Part shown: positions 8,563 to 17,355 of the stretch, one piece after another
Position numbering within the stretch: position 1 is the stretch's first letter
Layout of the letters: each line of letters opens with the position of its first letter
Origin: Rhodospirillaceae bacterium
GTDB taxonomy: Bacteria; Pseudomonadota; Alphaproteobacteria; Rhodospirillales; JABJKH01
Assembly (NCBI GenBank): GCA_018660465.1
Contig: JABJKH010000084.1
Location: 53,312-117,311 of the forward strand
Length of the DNA: 64,000 bases
Reading direction: 5' to 3'
Position numbers and translations under genes: made by a program
Notes under the pieces: model-generated
Seen by the model: the letters and a program-made list of their open reading frames with translations, nothing else
What the model was told of the DNA's origin: nothing
Databases searched by the model: none

Positions 8563-10158
8563 TCACCGATTGGCAGCAATAATCATATCAGCAGCCTTTT
8601 CCGCGATCATGATGACCGGGGCGTTGGTGTTGCCACTGGTCAGGCGCGGCATTACTGAGGCATCAACGACACGCAGCCCCTTGACGCCGCGGACGCGGAG
8701 TTCCGGGTCAACCACGGCCCTGTCATCGATCCCCATCTTACAAGTCCCAACCGGGTGATAAATCGTCGCCCCATTATGAGCTGCGAAGTCCAATAAGGCT
8801 TGGTCGTCCACGACTTCTGCACCCGGAACTGTTTCCGTCACGATAACCGACCGCATGAGATCGGTCGCCATAATTTCCCGTGCGATCTTCATGCCTGCCA
8901 CATGGACGGCGCGGTCCGTCGGATGCGTTAAGAAATTTGGCGCAATTTCCGGCGCGTCTTGGTAATTTGGAGAGACAGCGTGAACATGTCCCCGACTTTC
9001 TGGGCGCATCTGACAGGGCCCAATGGTCATCCCGGGGAACCGATCAAACACGCGCTTCTTTGGGTCTTTGAAGGTTGCGTTGGCAATATGATATTGGATG
9101 TCCGGCTCATCCAAATCCGGGTTGCTTTTGACAAAACCGGCGACCATGCCAGCAGGAACGGTCAGCGCCCCCTTTCGGAACAATAGATATTTGAGCACTT
9201 CCCCGACAAGAGGTAGACCACGGGTGCGCTGATTCAGGCTGGTAACATTTTTAAGCTGCCAGCAGAGGCGTGAAATATAATGGTCATGAAGGTTTTCGCC
9301 GACACCTGGTAAATCGTTTATTATCTCAACACCGAGTTCCTGGAGCCGGTCACCCTGGCCAATTCCTGACAGTTCCAACAGTTGTGGCGACTGCACCGAA
9401 CCCGCCGCCAATATTACTTCGCATCGCGCTTTTAGCGTCAGCTCTTGGCTGTGTTGTTCATAGATAACCCCAGTCGCTTTCCCATCTTCGATGAGAACCT
9501 TTTTTACAAATGCGCGAGTCTCAATCCGAAGGTTCTGCCGCTGCTTCCGGATCGGATTAATAAATGCGTTCTTCGCACTCCATCGCCGACCATTCTTTTG
9601 AGTGACCTGATAATGTGAAAATCCAGCTTGCGAAGCGCCGTTATAGTCGTGGTGCGTGGGATAACCGAGTTCCCCACCCGCGTCTATCACCCGATTCAGA
9701 ACCGGATAGCGTTCCCTGTGGTAGGTAACATTCAGCGGGCCGCCGACCCCATGATAGTCATCGTCTCCTTGTTCGCGGTTTTCGGAACGCTTGAAGTAAG
9801 GCAAGACATCTGAATAGGACCAGCCAGTGCATCCTTGTTGCGCCCAGGTATCGTAGTCCCGCGCCTGCCCCCGCACATAGAGCATGCCGTTAATCGCGCT
9901 TGATCCGCCCATCACCTTGCCACGCGGAACGGGAATATTCCGATTGCCCGTGGCTTCGTGTGGCTTGGTTTCAAACAACCAGTTCACGCTTGGATCGACC
10001 ATCGTCTTGACATAACCGACAGGGATATGAATCCACGGATTTCGATCCTCGCCGCCCGCCTCTAAAAGACAGACCTGCGATTTGCCATCGGCACTCAAAC
10101 GATTGGCAAGAACGCATCCGGCAGACCCCGCACCAATAATGATGTAGTCGAATTCCAT
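8563..10158 (-). CDS. GMC-family FAD oxidoreductase (choline dehydrogenase-like)
   Basis: The 531-residue protein opens with the FAD dinucleotide fold DYIIIGAGSAGCVLANRLS (residues 4-22) and the GMC signatures GKVMGGSSAINGMLYVRG (about 80-97) and GSVQSPQLLELSGIG (about 253-267). The catalytic histidine region is HNGATIYHPVGTCKMG, and the C-terminal end includes VMPRLTSGNTNAPVIMIAEKAAD. It oxidises an alcohol to an aldehyde using FAD. Choline is only one possibility: the upstream partners are not betaine genes. Its ATG overlaps the TGA of the Tm-1-like gene (TGATG at 10156-10160), so it is translationally coupled to it. Confidence 0.88.
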   Translation of the reverse strand: MEFDYIIIGAGSAGCVLANRLSADGKSQVCLLEAGGEDRNPWIHIPVGYVKTMVDPSVNWLFETKPHEATGNRNIPVPRGKVMGGSSAINGMLYVRGQARDYDTWAQQGCTGWSYSDVLPYFKRSENREQGDDDYHGVGGPLNVTYHRERYPVLNRVIDAGGELGYPTHHDYNGASQAGFSHYQVTQKNGRRWSAKNAFINPIRKQRQNLRIETRAFVKKVLIEDGKATGVIYEQHSQELTLKARCEVILAAGSVQSPQLLELSGIGQGDRLQELGVEIINDLPGVGENLHDHYISRLCWQLKNVTSLNQRTRGLPLVGEVLKYLLFRKGALTVPAGMVAGFVKSNPDLDEPDIQYHIANATFKDPKKRVFDRFPGMTIGPCQMRPESRGHVHAVSPNYQDAPEIAPNFLTHPTDRAVHVAGMKIAREIMATDLMRSVIVTETVPGAEVVDDQALLDFAAHNGATIYHPVGTCKMGIDDRAVVDPELRVRGVKGLRVVDASVMPRLTSGNTNAPVIMIAEKAADMIIAANR

Positions 10159-11405
10159 CAGGCGTCGCTCTTCATCAGCCGTAAAAACTCATCCACACAG
10201 GCATCAGCGAAAGCCGGGTCATTCACATGCAGATCGAATTCATTGATGTCTCCCTGCTTAAGGCTTTCGCGCAAGACTTTAGCAAAAACCTCGTCCGTTT
10301 CCGGTCGGAACCAGGGACCTGTTTCCTTGCCGTCGATATCGTGGGCGGTGTGGTCTGTGAATTGACAAAAGCCCTGCGTCGGCACCATGACCGTAACCGG
10401 TCCTTTGGCTTCGTTGAGGCGGCGGGCGATCATTCGGGCAAGCATCGCCATTTCTTCGACGTTGGTGCGCATCAACAAGATTTCGACGTTGTACTGATAG
10501 AATTCCCGGTCGTGGTAGCGTTTGGGCACCTCGCCAACCCACCAGTTGGTCATGTCCAAGGCACCGGGCACCACGACTTGAGGCAGGCCTGCGGCACCGG
10601 CACCGGTCAATCGCTCAGGCCCTGCGCTATAGACGCCGCCAGTTAAAAGATCGGTCAACTCACTGGTGGTAATATCTATTACACCTGCCAATTCGCCGAT
10701 CCTGGACAGTTGTTCCAACGCCTTGCCACCAGGCCCGGATGAATGAAAATGAATGACCTCGAAGTTTTCGTCCTCAAGACGCGCCGTCACTCGATCAACG
10801 CATTTTTGCAGATTGCCAAAAGACGTAACGCCGATCAGTGGAGGGTGTGATTTTTTATCATCTGACCGTGCGCGCCAAGCTTCTGCCTGGGCAACAATCG
10901 CATGCGCCGCGTTTGTCATCGCTTCTCGGGTAATCCGATTTAACGAAATATCGCCGATGGTCGGATACATGGCGATATCGCTTTGCGCGACATACCACTG
11001 CACTGCTGCGGTTGCGGCCACGGGCGTCACCATGGCTTTCGGGAACAAAGGCGGCAGTGCGCGCATCATGCCGCACGACATGGTGCAGCCGTTGGCACCG
11101 CCAACTCCGACGACTCCGCCAATATCACCCGCTTCAAATTTTTGTTTTAGAATCTCCGTGGCGCCGATGATCATGGTCTCGGCGGCTTCAGCGCGAGACA
11201 TCTTGTCCAGAGCATCCCAGGTTGTACCCGACGCTTCGGCTATCTCACGTCCACCGACGGCAGCACCTTGTTTGTCGTGAGGCCTAAGCGATAAGTCCAT
11301 CAGCCAGGGATCACCACCGGCCTTCTCAACGACATCACAGAAAAACGCGACGACGTCTTCCTTGCTGTCGAGGGTCGAGAGAACGGCAACCTTAGTCTGA
11401 GGCAT
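10158..11405 (-). CDS. Tm-1-like ATP-binding domain protein (UPF0261 family)
   Basis: I place the start at the ATG at 11405 (product begins MPQTKVAVLSTLDSKEDVV, 415 residues). A longer reading to 11621 would run antisense-frame sequence from the next gene and is not real. Family features include the N-terminal STLDSK loop, VGVGGANGCTMSCGMM, and TSFGNLQKCVDRV, followed by VIHFHSSGPGGKALEQL. This family forms the N-terminal half of the plant virus-resistance protein Tm-1 and binds ATP. The bacterial function is not established. It lies between a TIM-barrel gene and a GMC oxidoreductase, which suggests a metabolic role. Confidence 0.85.
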   Translation of the reverse strand: MPQTKVAVLSTLDSKEDVVAFFCDVVEKAGGDPWLMDLSLRPHDKQGAAVGGREIAEASGTTWDALDKMSRAEAAETMIIGATEILKQKFEAGDIGGVVGVGGANGCTMSCGMMRALPPLFPKAMVTPVAATAAVQWYVAQSDIAMYPTIGDISLNRITREAMTNAAHAIVAQAEAWRARSDDKKSHPPLIGVTSFGNLQKCVDRVTARLEDENFEVIHFHSSGPGGKALEQLSRIGELAGVIDITTSELTDLLTGGVYSAGPERLTGAGAAGLPQVVVPGALDMTNWWVGEVPKRYHDREFYQYNVEILLMRTNVEEMAMLARMIARRLNEAKGPVTVMVPTQGFCQFTDHTAHDIDGKETGPWFRPETDEVFAKVLRESLKQGDINEFDLHVNDPAFADACVDEFLRLMKSDA

Positions 11406-11415
11406 CACCGCCGCC

Positions 11416-12255
11416 CTATTTCTTGAGCTTGACGTTCTTGAAGCCTTGTGTCGCTTTCGGCACGGACTCTTCCACCGGGAAACGTTCTGCCGAAGATCCA
11501 CCGACATAACCGTCCAAACGCGGCTCACTTTCCAAAAATGCAGTGAAATCCTCAGGCGTTTCAATGCCACCGCCGTGGCAGGTGATGATGACATCCGGGT
11601 ATTTTTCACAGACGACATCACAGATTGCCGCAGCGCGGGCGACGGCCTCTTCTCGCTCCATCACGCTTGTTGAACCAATGGTACCGCCGGATGAGTTGCC
11701 AAAGTGAACGATGATATTATCGACGCCACTGTTGGCCATGTAGATCGCTTCGTCTGGCGATGTACAGAACGATTTAGTCCAGAGACCCTTGCGCGACGCA
11801 TAGCCCAAAACCTCGATCTCCAGCTGATAGCCCATGCCGGTCTCTTCCAGGTCTTTCCGAAACTTGCCATCAATCAGCGCGATCGTTGGACAGTTCATGA
11901 TGCCGTCGAACCCAGCATCGGCCAATTTATCGACAAACCGTTTCATATCGCGGGTCGGATCAACACCCAGGACGCCCGCAATCACCGGGCATTCCTTGAC
12001 CACATTCAGAATCGAGCGTTCGCCCAATTCCAGGGTAATCGCGTTGGCATCGCCAATCGGGAGATACCCCGCCATGGAACTTAGCCCCTGCATACGATAG
12101 TAAGCCAAGTTAAACGTGGTGACTAAATCAGCCCCACCGCGCGCCGCCATCTTGGCCGTAATGCCCGTACCACACAGCGCATCGTAGACCGCTCGGCCTG
12201 AATTCACTTCAGCCCGCAGCCGCGCATTAATTTCGTCTTTGGTATATTTTCCCAT
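11416..12255 (-). CDS. Phosphoenolpyruvate hydrolase-like TIM-barrel protein
   Basis: The 279-residue protein is a TIM-barrel of the phosphoenolpyruvate-hydrolase-like family, related to the PEP mutase/isocitrate lyase superfamily. Signatures are TGITAKMAARGGADLVTTFN near the N terminus, IAGVLGVDPTRDM, GIMNCPTIALIDGKFR, DNIIVHFGNSSGGTIGS and VIITCHGGGIETPEDF. It starts at an ATG with GGAGGGAAGATC before it. Ten bases separate it from the Tm-1-like gene, so the two form an operon with the GMC gene. In plants the same two domains are fused in one polypeptide, which supports a joint function. Confidence 0.85.
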   Translation of the reverse strand: MGKYTKDEINARLRAEVNSGRAVYDALCGTGITAKMAARGGADLVTTFNLAYYRMQGLSSMAGYLPIGDANAITLELGERSILNVVKECPVIAGVLGVDPTRDMKRFVDKLADAGFDGIMNCPTIALIDGKFRKDLEETGMGYQLEIEVLGYASRKGLWTKSFCTSPDEAIYMANSGVDNIIVHFGNSSGGTIGSTSVMEREEAVARAAAICDVVCEKYPDVIITCHGGGIETPEDFTAFLESEPRLDGYVGGSSAERFPVEESVPKATQGFKNVKLKK

Positions 12256-12333
12256 GATCTTCCCTCCTCCGTCTTTTCGTCGCTCCCATTTCCGAATAGA
12301 TTACCCGCCAAGACCATAAGAGGGAAACGTTAG

Positions 12334-13158
12334 TTGGAAATTCAATTCGATAAGGGGCTGCTGCTGTTCGGTGGAACCTATGGGAACTTACAAGCGACGG
12401 AAGCATTGTTTGGCGAAGCGGAGCGCTTGGGCTTCAATTCGGACCGCATGGTCTGCACCGGCGACCTCGCGGCCTATTGCGCTCAGCCCCAGGAAACTGT
12501 GGACCTAGTTCGGCATAAAGATGTCGCAACAATCTTGGGCAACTGCGAAGAAAACTTGGCAGCGGATGCAGATGATTGCGGCTGTGGGTTTGAAGACGGC
12601 ACGGCCTGCGATCTGATGTCTCAGCAGTGGTATACCTTCTGCCGCGAAAAACTGAGCACGGAAACCAAAAGCTGGATGGGCACCCTGCCCCGCACCCTCA
12701 CCGCGATCATTGGCAATAAAAGATTACGCGTGGTTCATGGCGGGCTCAGCGTTATCAACGAATTTATATTCCCCTCTTGCCCGAACGATCATCTAAACAG
12801 CGCCATGAATGAGGCTGAATGCGATGGCATCTTGGCCGGACACAGTGGCATTCCGTTCGCTCGGATTATTGGTGATAAGTTGTGGCTCAACAGTGGCGCG
12901 GTCGGTATTCCCGCCAATGATGGAACCAACAGGGTTTGGTATGCGATTATTGAACCTGTAGACGGTGGTCTAAAAATTTCAACTCATCCTTTAACTTACG
13001 ACTACGAAATTGCTGCCGATGAAATGCGCCGGGAAGGCCTGACGGCGTATGCTGATGCGCTTGCAAGCGGGCATTGGCCAAGCACCGATGTCTTGCCTGA
13101 AAAAGAAACGGCTGAGACGGGCCAACGTCTCGAACCTTTATCCCTGACTTGGAACTAA
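12334..13158 (+). CDS. Metallophosphoesterase-fold protein with degenerate metal motifs
   Basis: A 274-residue calcineurin-like protein starting at TTG (12334) after AGAGGGAAACG. It follows the YfcE-like plan, but the first motif, normally S-D-x-H-G-N, reads G13-G-T-Y-G-N18, losing the Asp and His metal ligands. The last motif, normally G-H-T-H, reads GHSG. Motifs CTGDLAAYC, LGNCEENL and VVHGG are kept. The protein may bind only one metal, use an altered mechanism, or be a non-catalytic regulator. Its TAA overlaps the ATG of the RNA methyltransferase gene (TAATG), so the two are coupled. Confidence 0.75.
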   Translation: MEIQFDKGLLLFGGTYGNLQATEALFGEAERLGFNSDRMVCTGDLAAYCAQPQETVDLVRHKDVATILGNCEENLAADADDCGCGFEDGTACDLMSQQWYTFCREKLSTETKSWMGTLPRTLTAIIGNKRLRVVHGGLSVINEFIFPSCPNDHLNSAMNEAECDGILAGHSGIPFARIIGDKLWLNSGAVGIPANDGTNRVWYAIIEPVDGGLKISTHPLTYDYEIAADEMRREGLTAYADALASGHWPSTDVLPEKETAETGQRLEPLSLTWN

Positions 13159-14429
13159 TGATGCGGAAAAAACGTAAGAACCGTGAACGCAAAGCGAAGC
13201 CCGCCGGGCCCAAGGACGGTAAACAATTTACCATCACCCATCTTGGGCGGCATGGTGATGGGGTGGCGTCGTTAGAGTCGGGTCCTGTCTATATCCCCTT
13301 CTCTCTGCCAGGGGAAACAGTCACCATTCGGCGCGATGGCAATGAAATCACCAACCCGTCAGTAGATCGAATCGAGCCCTTCTGCCCCCACTTCACCCGC
13401 TGTGGCGGCTGCATGACGCAGCACTTGAGCCAGGATAAATACGTCGAATGGAAACGCGGCACTGTTGAAACGGCGCTTAGGAACAGAGAGATCGCGGCCC
13501 CCGTCGCAAACCTTGTGGATGCCCATGGCGCCGGGCGCCGTCGGACGACCCTCCATGTCCGGAGCAAAAGCGGGGCCCTCGACGCCGGGTTCATGCGCGC
13601 CGGCAGTCATGACCTGATTGAAATTGACGCGTGCCCAATTCTCGCACCTCCGCTTAAACAAGCTCCTGAGCTTGCGCGCGCTTTGGGCGGTGCAATTCCA
13701 GATTTATCAGGTTCTCTCGACATTCAAATAACCGCGACGAATTCCGGGCTCGATTGTGATATTCGAGGAATAAAAGAACTATCACTCGATGCGCGAATGA
13801 ACTTAGGCGAACTCGCAGAGCATCACGACCTTGCGCGTGTTTCCGTTGGCGGTGAAGCTGTCGCTGAACGCAGACGACCAATCCTAAAATTCGGCATTGC
13901 CGACATCACGCCGCCGCCTGGCGGTTTCCTGCAGGCAACCGTGGCCGGGGAAGAAACCCTTGCCGGGTTGGTCTTGGAAAAAGTCGGCACCGCCAAACGT
14001 GCCGCTGATTTATTTTCCGGCATCGGCACCTTTGCCCTTCGCTTGGCGGAACAGACCGCTGTTACCGCCGTGGATGGATGGGGGCCTGCTGTCGAAGCGC
14101 TCACCCACGCCGCCCGCCACACCCCAGGGCTAAAACCAGTAACAGTGGAAAAGCGCGATCTGTCCGGGCATCCTCTGCTGAGCAATGAACTAAATGGGTT
14201 TGATACTGTGGTCTTTGATCCTCCACGGGCAGGAGCCAAGGAACAAACTTACGAGTTGGCAACGTCAGAAGTTAAAACCATCGTCGCGGTTTCCTGCAAT
14301 CCAGCGACCTTCGCCCGCGACGCGGAGATTCTGATCAATGGCGGCTACAAACTGGTCGACGTGACGCCGGTTGATCAGTTCAAATGGACGGCGCACGTGG
14401 AATTGGTTGGACATTTCCAGAGAGATTAG
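13158..14429 (+). CDS. Class I SAM-dependent 23S rRNA/tRNA uracil-C5 methyltransferase-like protein (RlmD/RumA-like)
   Basis: From the ATG at 13158 (overlapping the previous stop) the product is 423 residues. It has a basic N terminus, a TRAM domain (about residues 20-70), an iron-sulfur-type cysteine cluster C-x5-C-x2-C in FCPHFTRCGGCM plus a later DACPIL, and a Rossmann methyltransferase half with AADLFSGIGTFALRLAE, VFDPPRAGAK and the catalytic-cysteine motif VSCNPATFARDA. These match the RumA/TrmA family that methylates U at C5. Which rRNA or tRNA uridine it targets cannot be told here. Confidence 0.88.
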   Translation: MMRKKRKNRERKAKPAGPKDGKQFTITHLGRHGDGVASLESGPVYIPFSLPGETVTIRRDGNEITNPSVDRIEPFCPHFTRCGGCMTQHLSQDKYVEWKRGTVETALRNREIAAPVANLVDAHGAGRRRTTLHVRSKSGALDAGFMRAGSHDLIEIDACPILAPPLKQAPELARALGGAIPDLSGSLDIQITATNSGLDCDIRGIKELSLDARMNLGELAEHHDLARVSVGGEAVAERRRPILKFGIADITPPPGGFLQATVAGEETLAGLVLEKVGTAKRAADLFSGIGTFALRLAEQTAVTAVDGWGPAVEALTHAARHTPGLKPVTVEKRDLSGHPLLSNELNGFDTVVFDPPRAGAKEQTYELATSEVKTIVAVSCNPATFARDAEILINGGYKLVDVTPVDQFKWTAHVELVGHFQRD

Positions 14430-14495
14430 CTGGACGGAGCCAAATCGTGTCGGGTATCGTGGCAGTAGTTTAGAATTAAATAACGAGCGGATTTC

Positions 14496-15266
14496 ATGAA
14501 AATTATTAGCTGGAACGTCAATGGCATTCGCGCCATTGAGAAGAAGGGCGAATTGGATGTCTTGTTAGCGGTTCAAGACCCGGACGTGTTGCTGCTGCAA
14601 GAAACCAAGGCCAACCGCGACCAGCTATCCGAACACCTGACCGAGAACCCGGACTATGCTCAGTTCTACCATTCGGCCGAAAAGAAGGGCTATTCCGGGG
14701 TTAGTACGTGGGTAAAACGAAGCCTCGCAGAAGGCGCTGAATTCTCCACCGGCATGCCAGGGTTCGATGATACCGAGGGTCGCATTGGACGGATCGATCT
14801 CGGCGACACCACGATTTTTGGGGTCTACTTCCCCAACGGCGGAAAGTCCGAAGCCGCGTGGGATGATAAGCTCGTCTTCTATGAAAAGTTCTTGGGCTAT
14901 GTGAATGATCTTCGCGACGCCGGGCAAACCGTAATCTGGGCTGGTGACGTCAACTGCGCCCACGAAGAAATTGATCTCGCCCGACCCAAAGACAACATGA
15001 AATCCATCGGCTTCCTGCCTGAGGAACGCGCTTGGGTCAGCAAAGTCATCGAAAACGGCTGGGTTGATATCTATCGCCACAACAACCCGGAAACAGTGAT
15101 GTATTCATGGTGGCATATGAGATCAGGTGCCCGGGCCCGAAACGTCGGCTGGCGGATCGATTATTTCTTCGTCGATGAAGCAACCATGGGCAAAGTCACA
15201 GACATGACCTACCTCAACGATCAAATGGGGTCTGATCACTGTCCGGTGGTGCTGGAGATCACTTAA
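14496..15266 (+). CDS. xthA: Exodeoxyribonuclease III (AP endonuclease family)
   Basis: The 256-residue protein has the full exonuclease III core: KIISWNVNGIRAIEKKG at the N terminus, LLLQETKA with the metal-binding glutamate near residue 36, WAGDVNCAHEEIDLARPK with the catalytic Asp-x-Asn, and the terminal SDHCPVVLEI with the catalytic histidine. It cleaves at abasic sites and degrades duplex 3' ends in base-excision repair. Length and motif spacing are normal. It lies 72 bases upstream of the FrnE-like selenoprotein gene on the same strand and may be read through into it. Confidence 0.92.
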   Translation: MKIISWNVNGIRAIEKKGELDVLLAVQDPDVLLLQETKANRDQLSEHLTENPDYAQFYHSAEKKGYSGVSTWVKRSLAEGAEFSTGMPGFDDTEGRIGRIDLGDTTIFGVYFPNGGKSEAAWDDKLVFYEKFLGYVNDLRDAGQTVIWAGDVNCAHEEIDLARPKDNMKSIGFLPEERAWVSKVIENGWVDIYRHNNPETVMYSWWHMRSGARARNVGWRIDYFFVDEATMGKVTDMTYLNDQMGSDHCPVVLEIT

Positions 15267-15338
15267 TCTTCCAAACCTTGCGGTGCGACATTCGCCGTGG
15301 CATTCTCCGTCGCAGCAGACATAGAGGGAACCTAAACA

Positions 15339-15965
15339 ATGGCAGACGAGCCTATTGAGCTGGAAGTTTTCAGCGACTACGTGTGACCGTGGTGTTATCT
15401 CAGTACCGGGCGTATTGAAAAACTTAAAGAAAATTACGACATCACGGTTAAGTTGGTGCACTTTCCGTTGCATCCGGACACACCTTCTGAAGGCCGCACT
15501 TTGCAGGCCATGTTCGGCAGTGGACCCGAGGATATTCAGGCCAAAAACGACCGCATGCGTGGCTTGATGGAAACAGAAAACCTGCCCTTCAACGACCGTT
15601 CCCATACCTACAACAGTCGCCTTGCCCAGGAACTGGGTATCTGGGCCGACACGCAACCTGACAGCGATGCCTATCACATGGCGGTCTATCAGGCCTACTT
15701 TGTCGAGAACCGTAATGTTGGCGACCCTGACGTGTTGTTGGCCTTGGTCAAATCAGCAGGGCTAGACGTGGACGCTGCCAAGGACGTACTGGAAAATCGC
15801 ACCTTCAAAGATGCAGTGGATGCGGACTGGAATAAATCCCGGCAGTATGGCGTTACCGGTGTTCCGACCTTTGTTGCAGGCGGCCAAGGCTGCGTTGGCG
15901 CGCAGCCCTATGAAGCTATTGCGGGCATGCTTGAATCCATCGGTGCGAAGAAGAAAACGGACTAA
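15339..15965 (+). CDS. DsbA/FrnE-like thiol oxidoreductase, selenoprotein (in-frame TGA = Sec16)
   Basis: From the ATG at 15339 the frame reads MADEPIELEVFSDYV, then TGA (15384-15386), then PWCYLSTGRIEKL and onward to TAA at 15965: 208 residues if TGA is decoded. FrnE/DsbA-family proteins have V-C-P-W-C-Y-L/I here, so the TGA sits precisely at the first catalytic cysteine, giving U-P-W-C. The rest is a normal thioredoxin-fold DsbA domain with the helical insert and the cis-proline loop GVTGVPTFVAGG. A SECIS-like hairpin follows (15400-15418). No signal peptide, so a cytoplasmic redox role is likely. A conventional caller would start at 15453 and lose the active site. Confidence 0.88.
15400..15418 (+). 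promoter_or_regulatory. Bacterial SECIS element in the FrnE-like selenoprotein gene
   Basis: Bases 15400-15406 pair with 15412-15418 (seven pairs, one G-U) around the 5-base loop CGGGC. The first loop G is 22 bases after the TGA, inside the 16-37 base window accepted for bacterial SECIS elements, and lies in the first two loop positions as the consensus requires. A lower GUU/AAC stem (15394-15396 with 15421-15423) can extend it across a small internal loop. Folding was judged by eye. Confidence 0.75.
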
Positions 15966-15972
15966 AATTCCG

Positions 15973-16449
15973 TTACGATTCAGCGTCAACTAAGTCGGTA
16001 TCTTCGTCATCCACCTTCGCTGCGGGAAACTTGTAGGACCCGTATCGCAGGATGACCACAGCTACTGACAAGAATAAAATGCCTGTAGTCACAATCAAAA
16101 TTGCATAATCTGAGGGATGGTGTTCTTCGTTAACCAATCCAATGAGCAAACGGGTCAGTGCGGTAATTGCGACATAGAGCATGTAGCGCACGGGCATGTG
16201 GTTGGTCTTGAAATAAATCCCAACCATCGCGCCCAGTTCTAAGTAGATGAACAGCAGCAAGACATCCTCGATCGAGGCGCGCCCGCCATCTACCATGCCC
16301 AGGAAAGTAAACGCTGCTGCCCAGACAATTGTCGCACCAATGGCAAACAAGGCCAGCAAATGAAAACTTTCGACACATACGTGGCCGACAAGTTCGATAA
16401 AATCCTGAGTGCGCTTAGACGCGTATTTAAACCGACGAATTGACGCCAT
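15973..16449 (-). CDS. PsiE-like (phosphate-starvation-inducible E) membrane protein
   Basis: I choose the ATG at 16449 because AGGGAG precedes it; the TTG at 16500 gives 17 more residues without a clear ribosome site. The 158-residue product has four hydrophobic helices: LVGHVCVESFHLLALFAIGA, DVLLLFIYLELGAMVGIYF, MLYVAITALTRLLIGLV and YAILIVTTGILFLSVAVVIL. The helix-2/3 region with LELGAMVGIYFKTNHMPVRY is the PsiE family signature. The function of PsiE proteins is not established. The tail is acidic (DDEDTDLVDAES). It is transcribed toward the selenoprotein gene, 7 bases apart. Confidence 0.75.
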   Translation of the reverse strand: MASIRRFKYASKRTQDFIELVGHVCVESFHLLALFAIGATIVWAAAFTFLGMVDGGRASIEDVLLLFIYLELGAMVGIYFKTNHMPVRYMLYVAITALTRLLIGLVNEEHHPSDYAILIVTTGILFLSVAVVILRYGSYKFPAAKVDDEDTDLVDAES

Positions 16450-16555
16450 TTCTAGGGACTCCCTATCCCTAACCTTGCTTATGTTCTTGCTATTAAGCAA
16501 TGATATTATGGTGGATGCTTCCCCTCATGCGTCGGGGGGAGTATGATTCCAACCT

Positions 16556-17323
16556 ATGCAAAAACTAAAAAAATCTGCCCATTTATTGTATCACGGTCGT
16601 GCCAAGCGAGCAGTTCTATTTCGCTACGCGTTGTTATGCTTTGATATCGTGACGATAAGCTTCTTTGTTGCCTCCAGCATGGTTCCGGCGACACCCATCG
16701 TCTTGGTAATCGATTTCTGCATCGCTGGTGTCTTAATTGTGGACTTTGTCGTCAGGCTCTGGATCGCGGAAAGCCGACGCAGATTTCTATTCCAGTTCAT
16801 GACGCTGGCCGATTTGATTGTGATTGCGACCTTACTGGTGCCGCTGGTGTTGGAGAATTTTGCGTTCTTGCGGGTGGTGCGAACCTTGAGACTCATTCGG
16901 TCCTATCGCGTTCTGATCGACCTTCGCACGCGATATAAGTTCTTTGCCCGAAACGAACAAGTCCTACAAAGTGTACTTAATCTATTTGTCTTCATCTTTG
17001 TATTTACGGCCCTGGTGTATGTGTTTCAAGTGCGCATTAATCCGGGCATTGAGACCTACACCGACGCGCTATATTTTACTGTCGCGACACTGACCACCAC
17101 AGGTTTTGGGGACATCACACCAGAAGGCAAATTGGGTAAGGTCCTGGCCATCTTTATCATGGTCTTTGGGGTGGCGCTGTTTCTACGCTTGGTGCAAACA
17201 ATCTTTCGCCCACAGAAAGCACATGTGCGCTGTAACACCTGCGGCTTGACCCGCCATGAACTGGATGCGGTCCACTGTAAGCACTGTGGCGATGTCATTA
17301 ATATTGAGACGGAAGGGGCATAG
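16556..17323 (+). CDS. Voltage-gated-type potassium channel with C-terminal zinc ribbon
   Basis: The 255-residue protein has six membrane helices. An S4-like helix carries regularly spaced arginines (LRVVRTLRLIRSYRVL, about residues 104-119), and a pore loop has the filter TTTGFGD followed by ITPEG. After the last helix comes a short cytoplasmic tail with CNTCGLTRHELDAVHCKHCG, two C-x2-C knuckles that should bind zinc. The S4 charges suggest voltage sensing; the GFGD filter suggests K+ selectivity. The zinc ribbon in place of an RCK domain is unusual. It is divergent from the PsiE-like gene. Confidence 0.85.
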   Translation: MQKLKKSAHLLYHGRAKRAVLFRYALLCFDIVTISFFVASSMVPATPIVLVIDFCIAGVLIVDFVVRLWIAESRRRFLFQFMTLADLIVIATLLVPLVLENFAFLRVVRTLRLIRSYRVLIDLRTRYKFFARNEQVLQSVLNLFVFIFVFTALVYVFQVRINPGIETYTDALYFTVATLTTTGFGDITPEGKLGKVLAIFIMVFGVALFLRLVQTIFRPQKAHVRCNTCGLTRHELDAVHCKHCGDVINIETEGA

Positions 17324-17355
17324 CCCGCCACGCGGCACCTAACACAATGAGGAAA

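Noticed and set aside
10158..11621. Long reading of the Tm-1-like gene to 11621 (487 codons)
   Set aside because: The extra 72 N-terminal codons lie within the adjacent TIM-barrel gene in another frame and have no family match; the ATG at 11405 gives the normal family start.
15384..15386. TGA as a sequencing error or true stop in the FrnE-like gene
   Set aside because: The TGA falls on a catalytic Cys position, a SECIS-like hairpin follows at the right distance, and two further genes show the same design, so error is the less likely explanation.
15391..15407. Alternative hairpin GGTGTT...AGTACC just after the TGA as the SECIS
   Set aside because: Its loop is only about 10 bases from the TGA, shorter than the 16-37 accepted, and the hairpin at 15400-15418 fits better.
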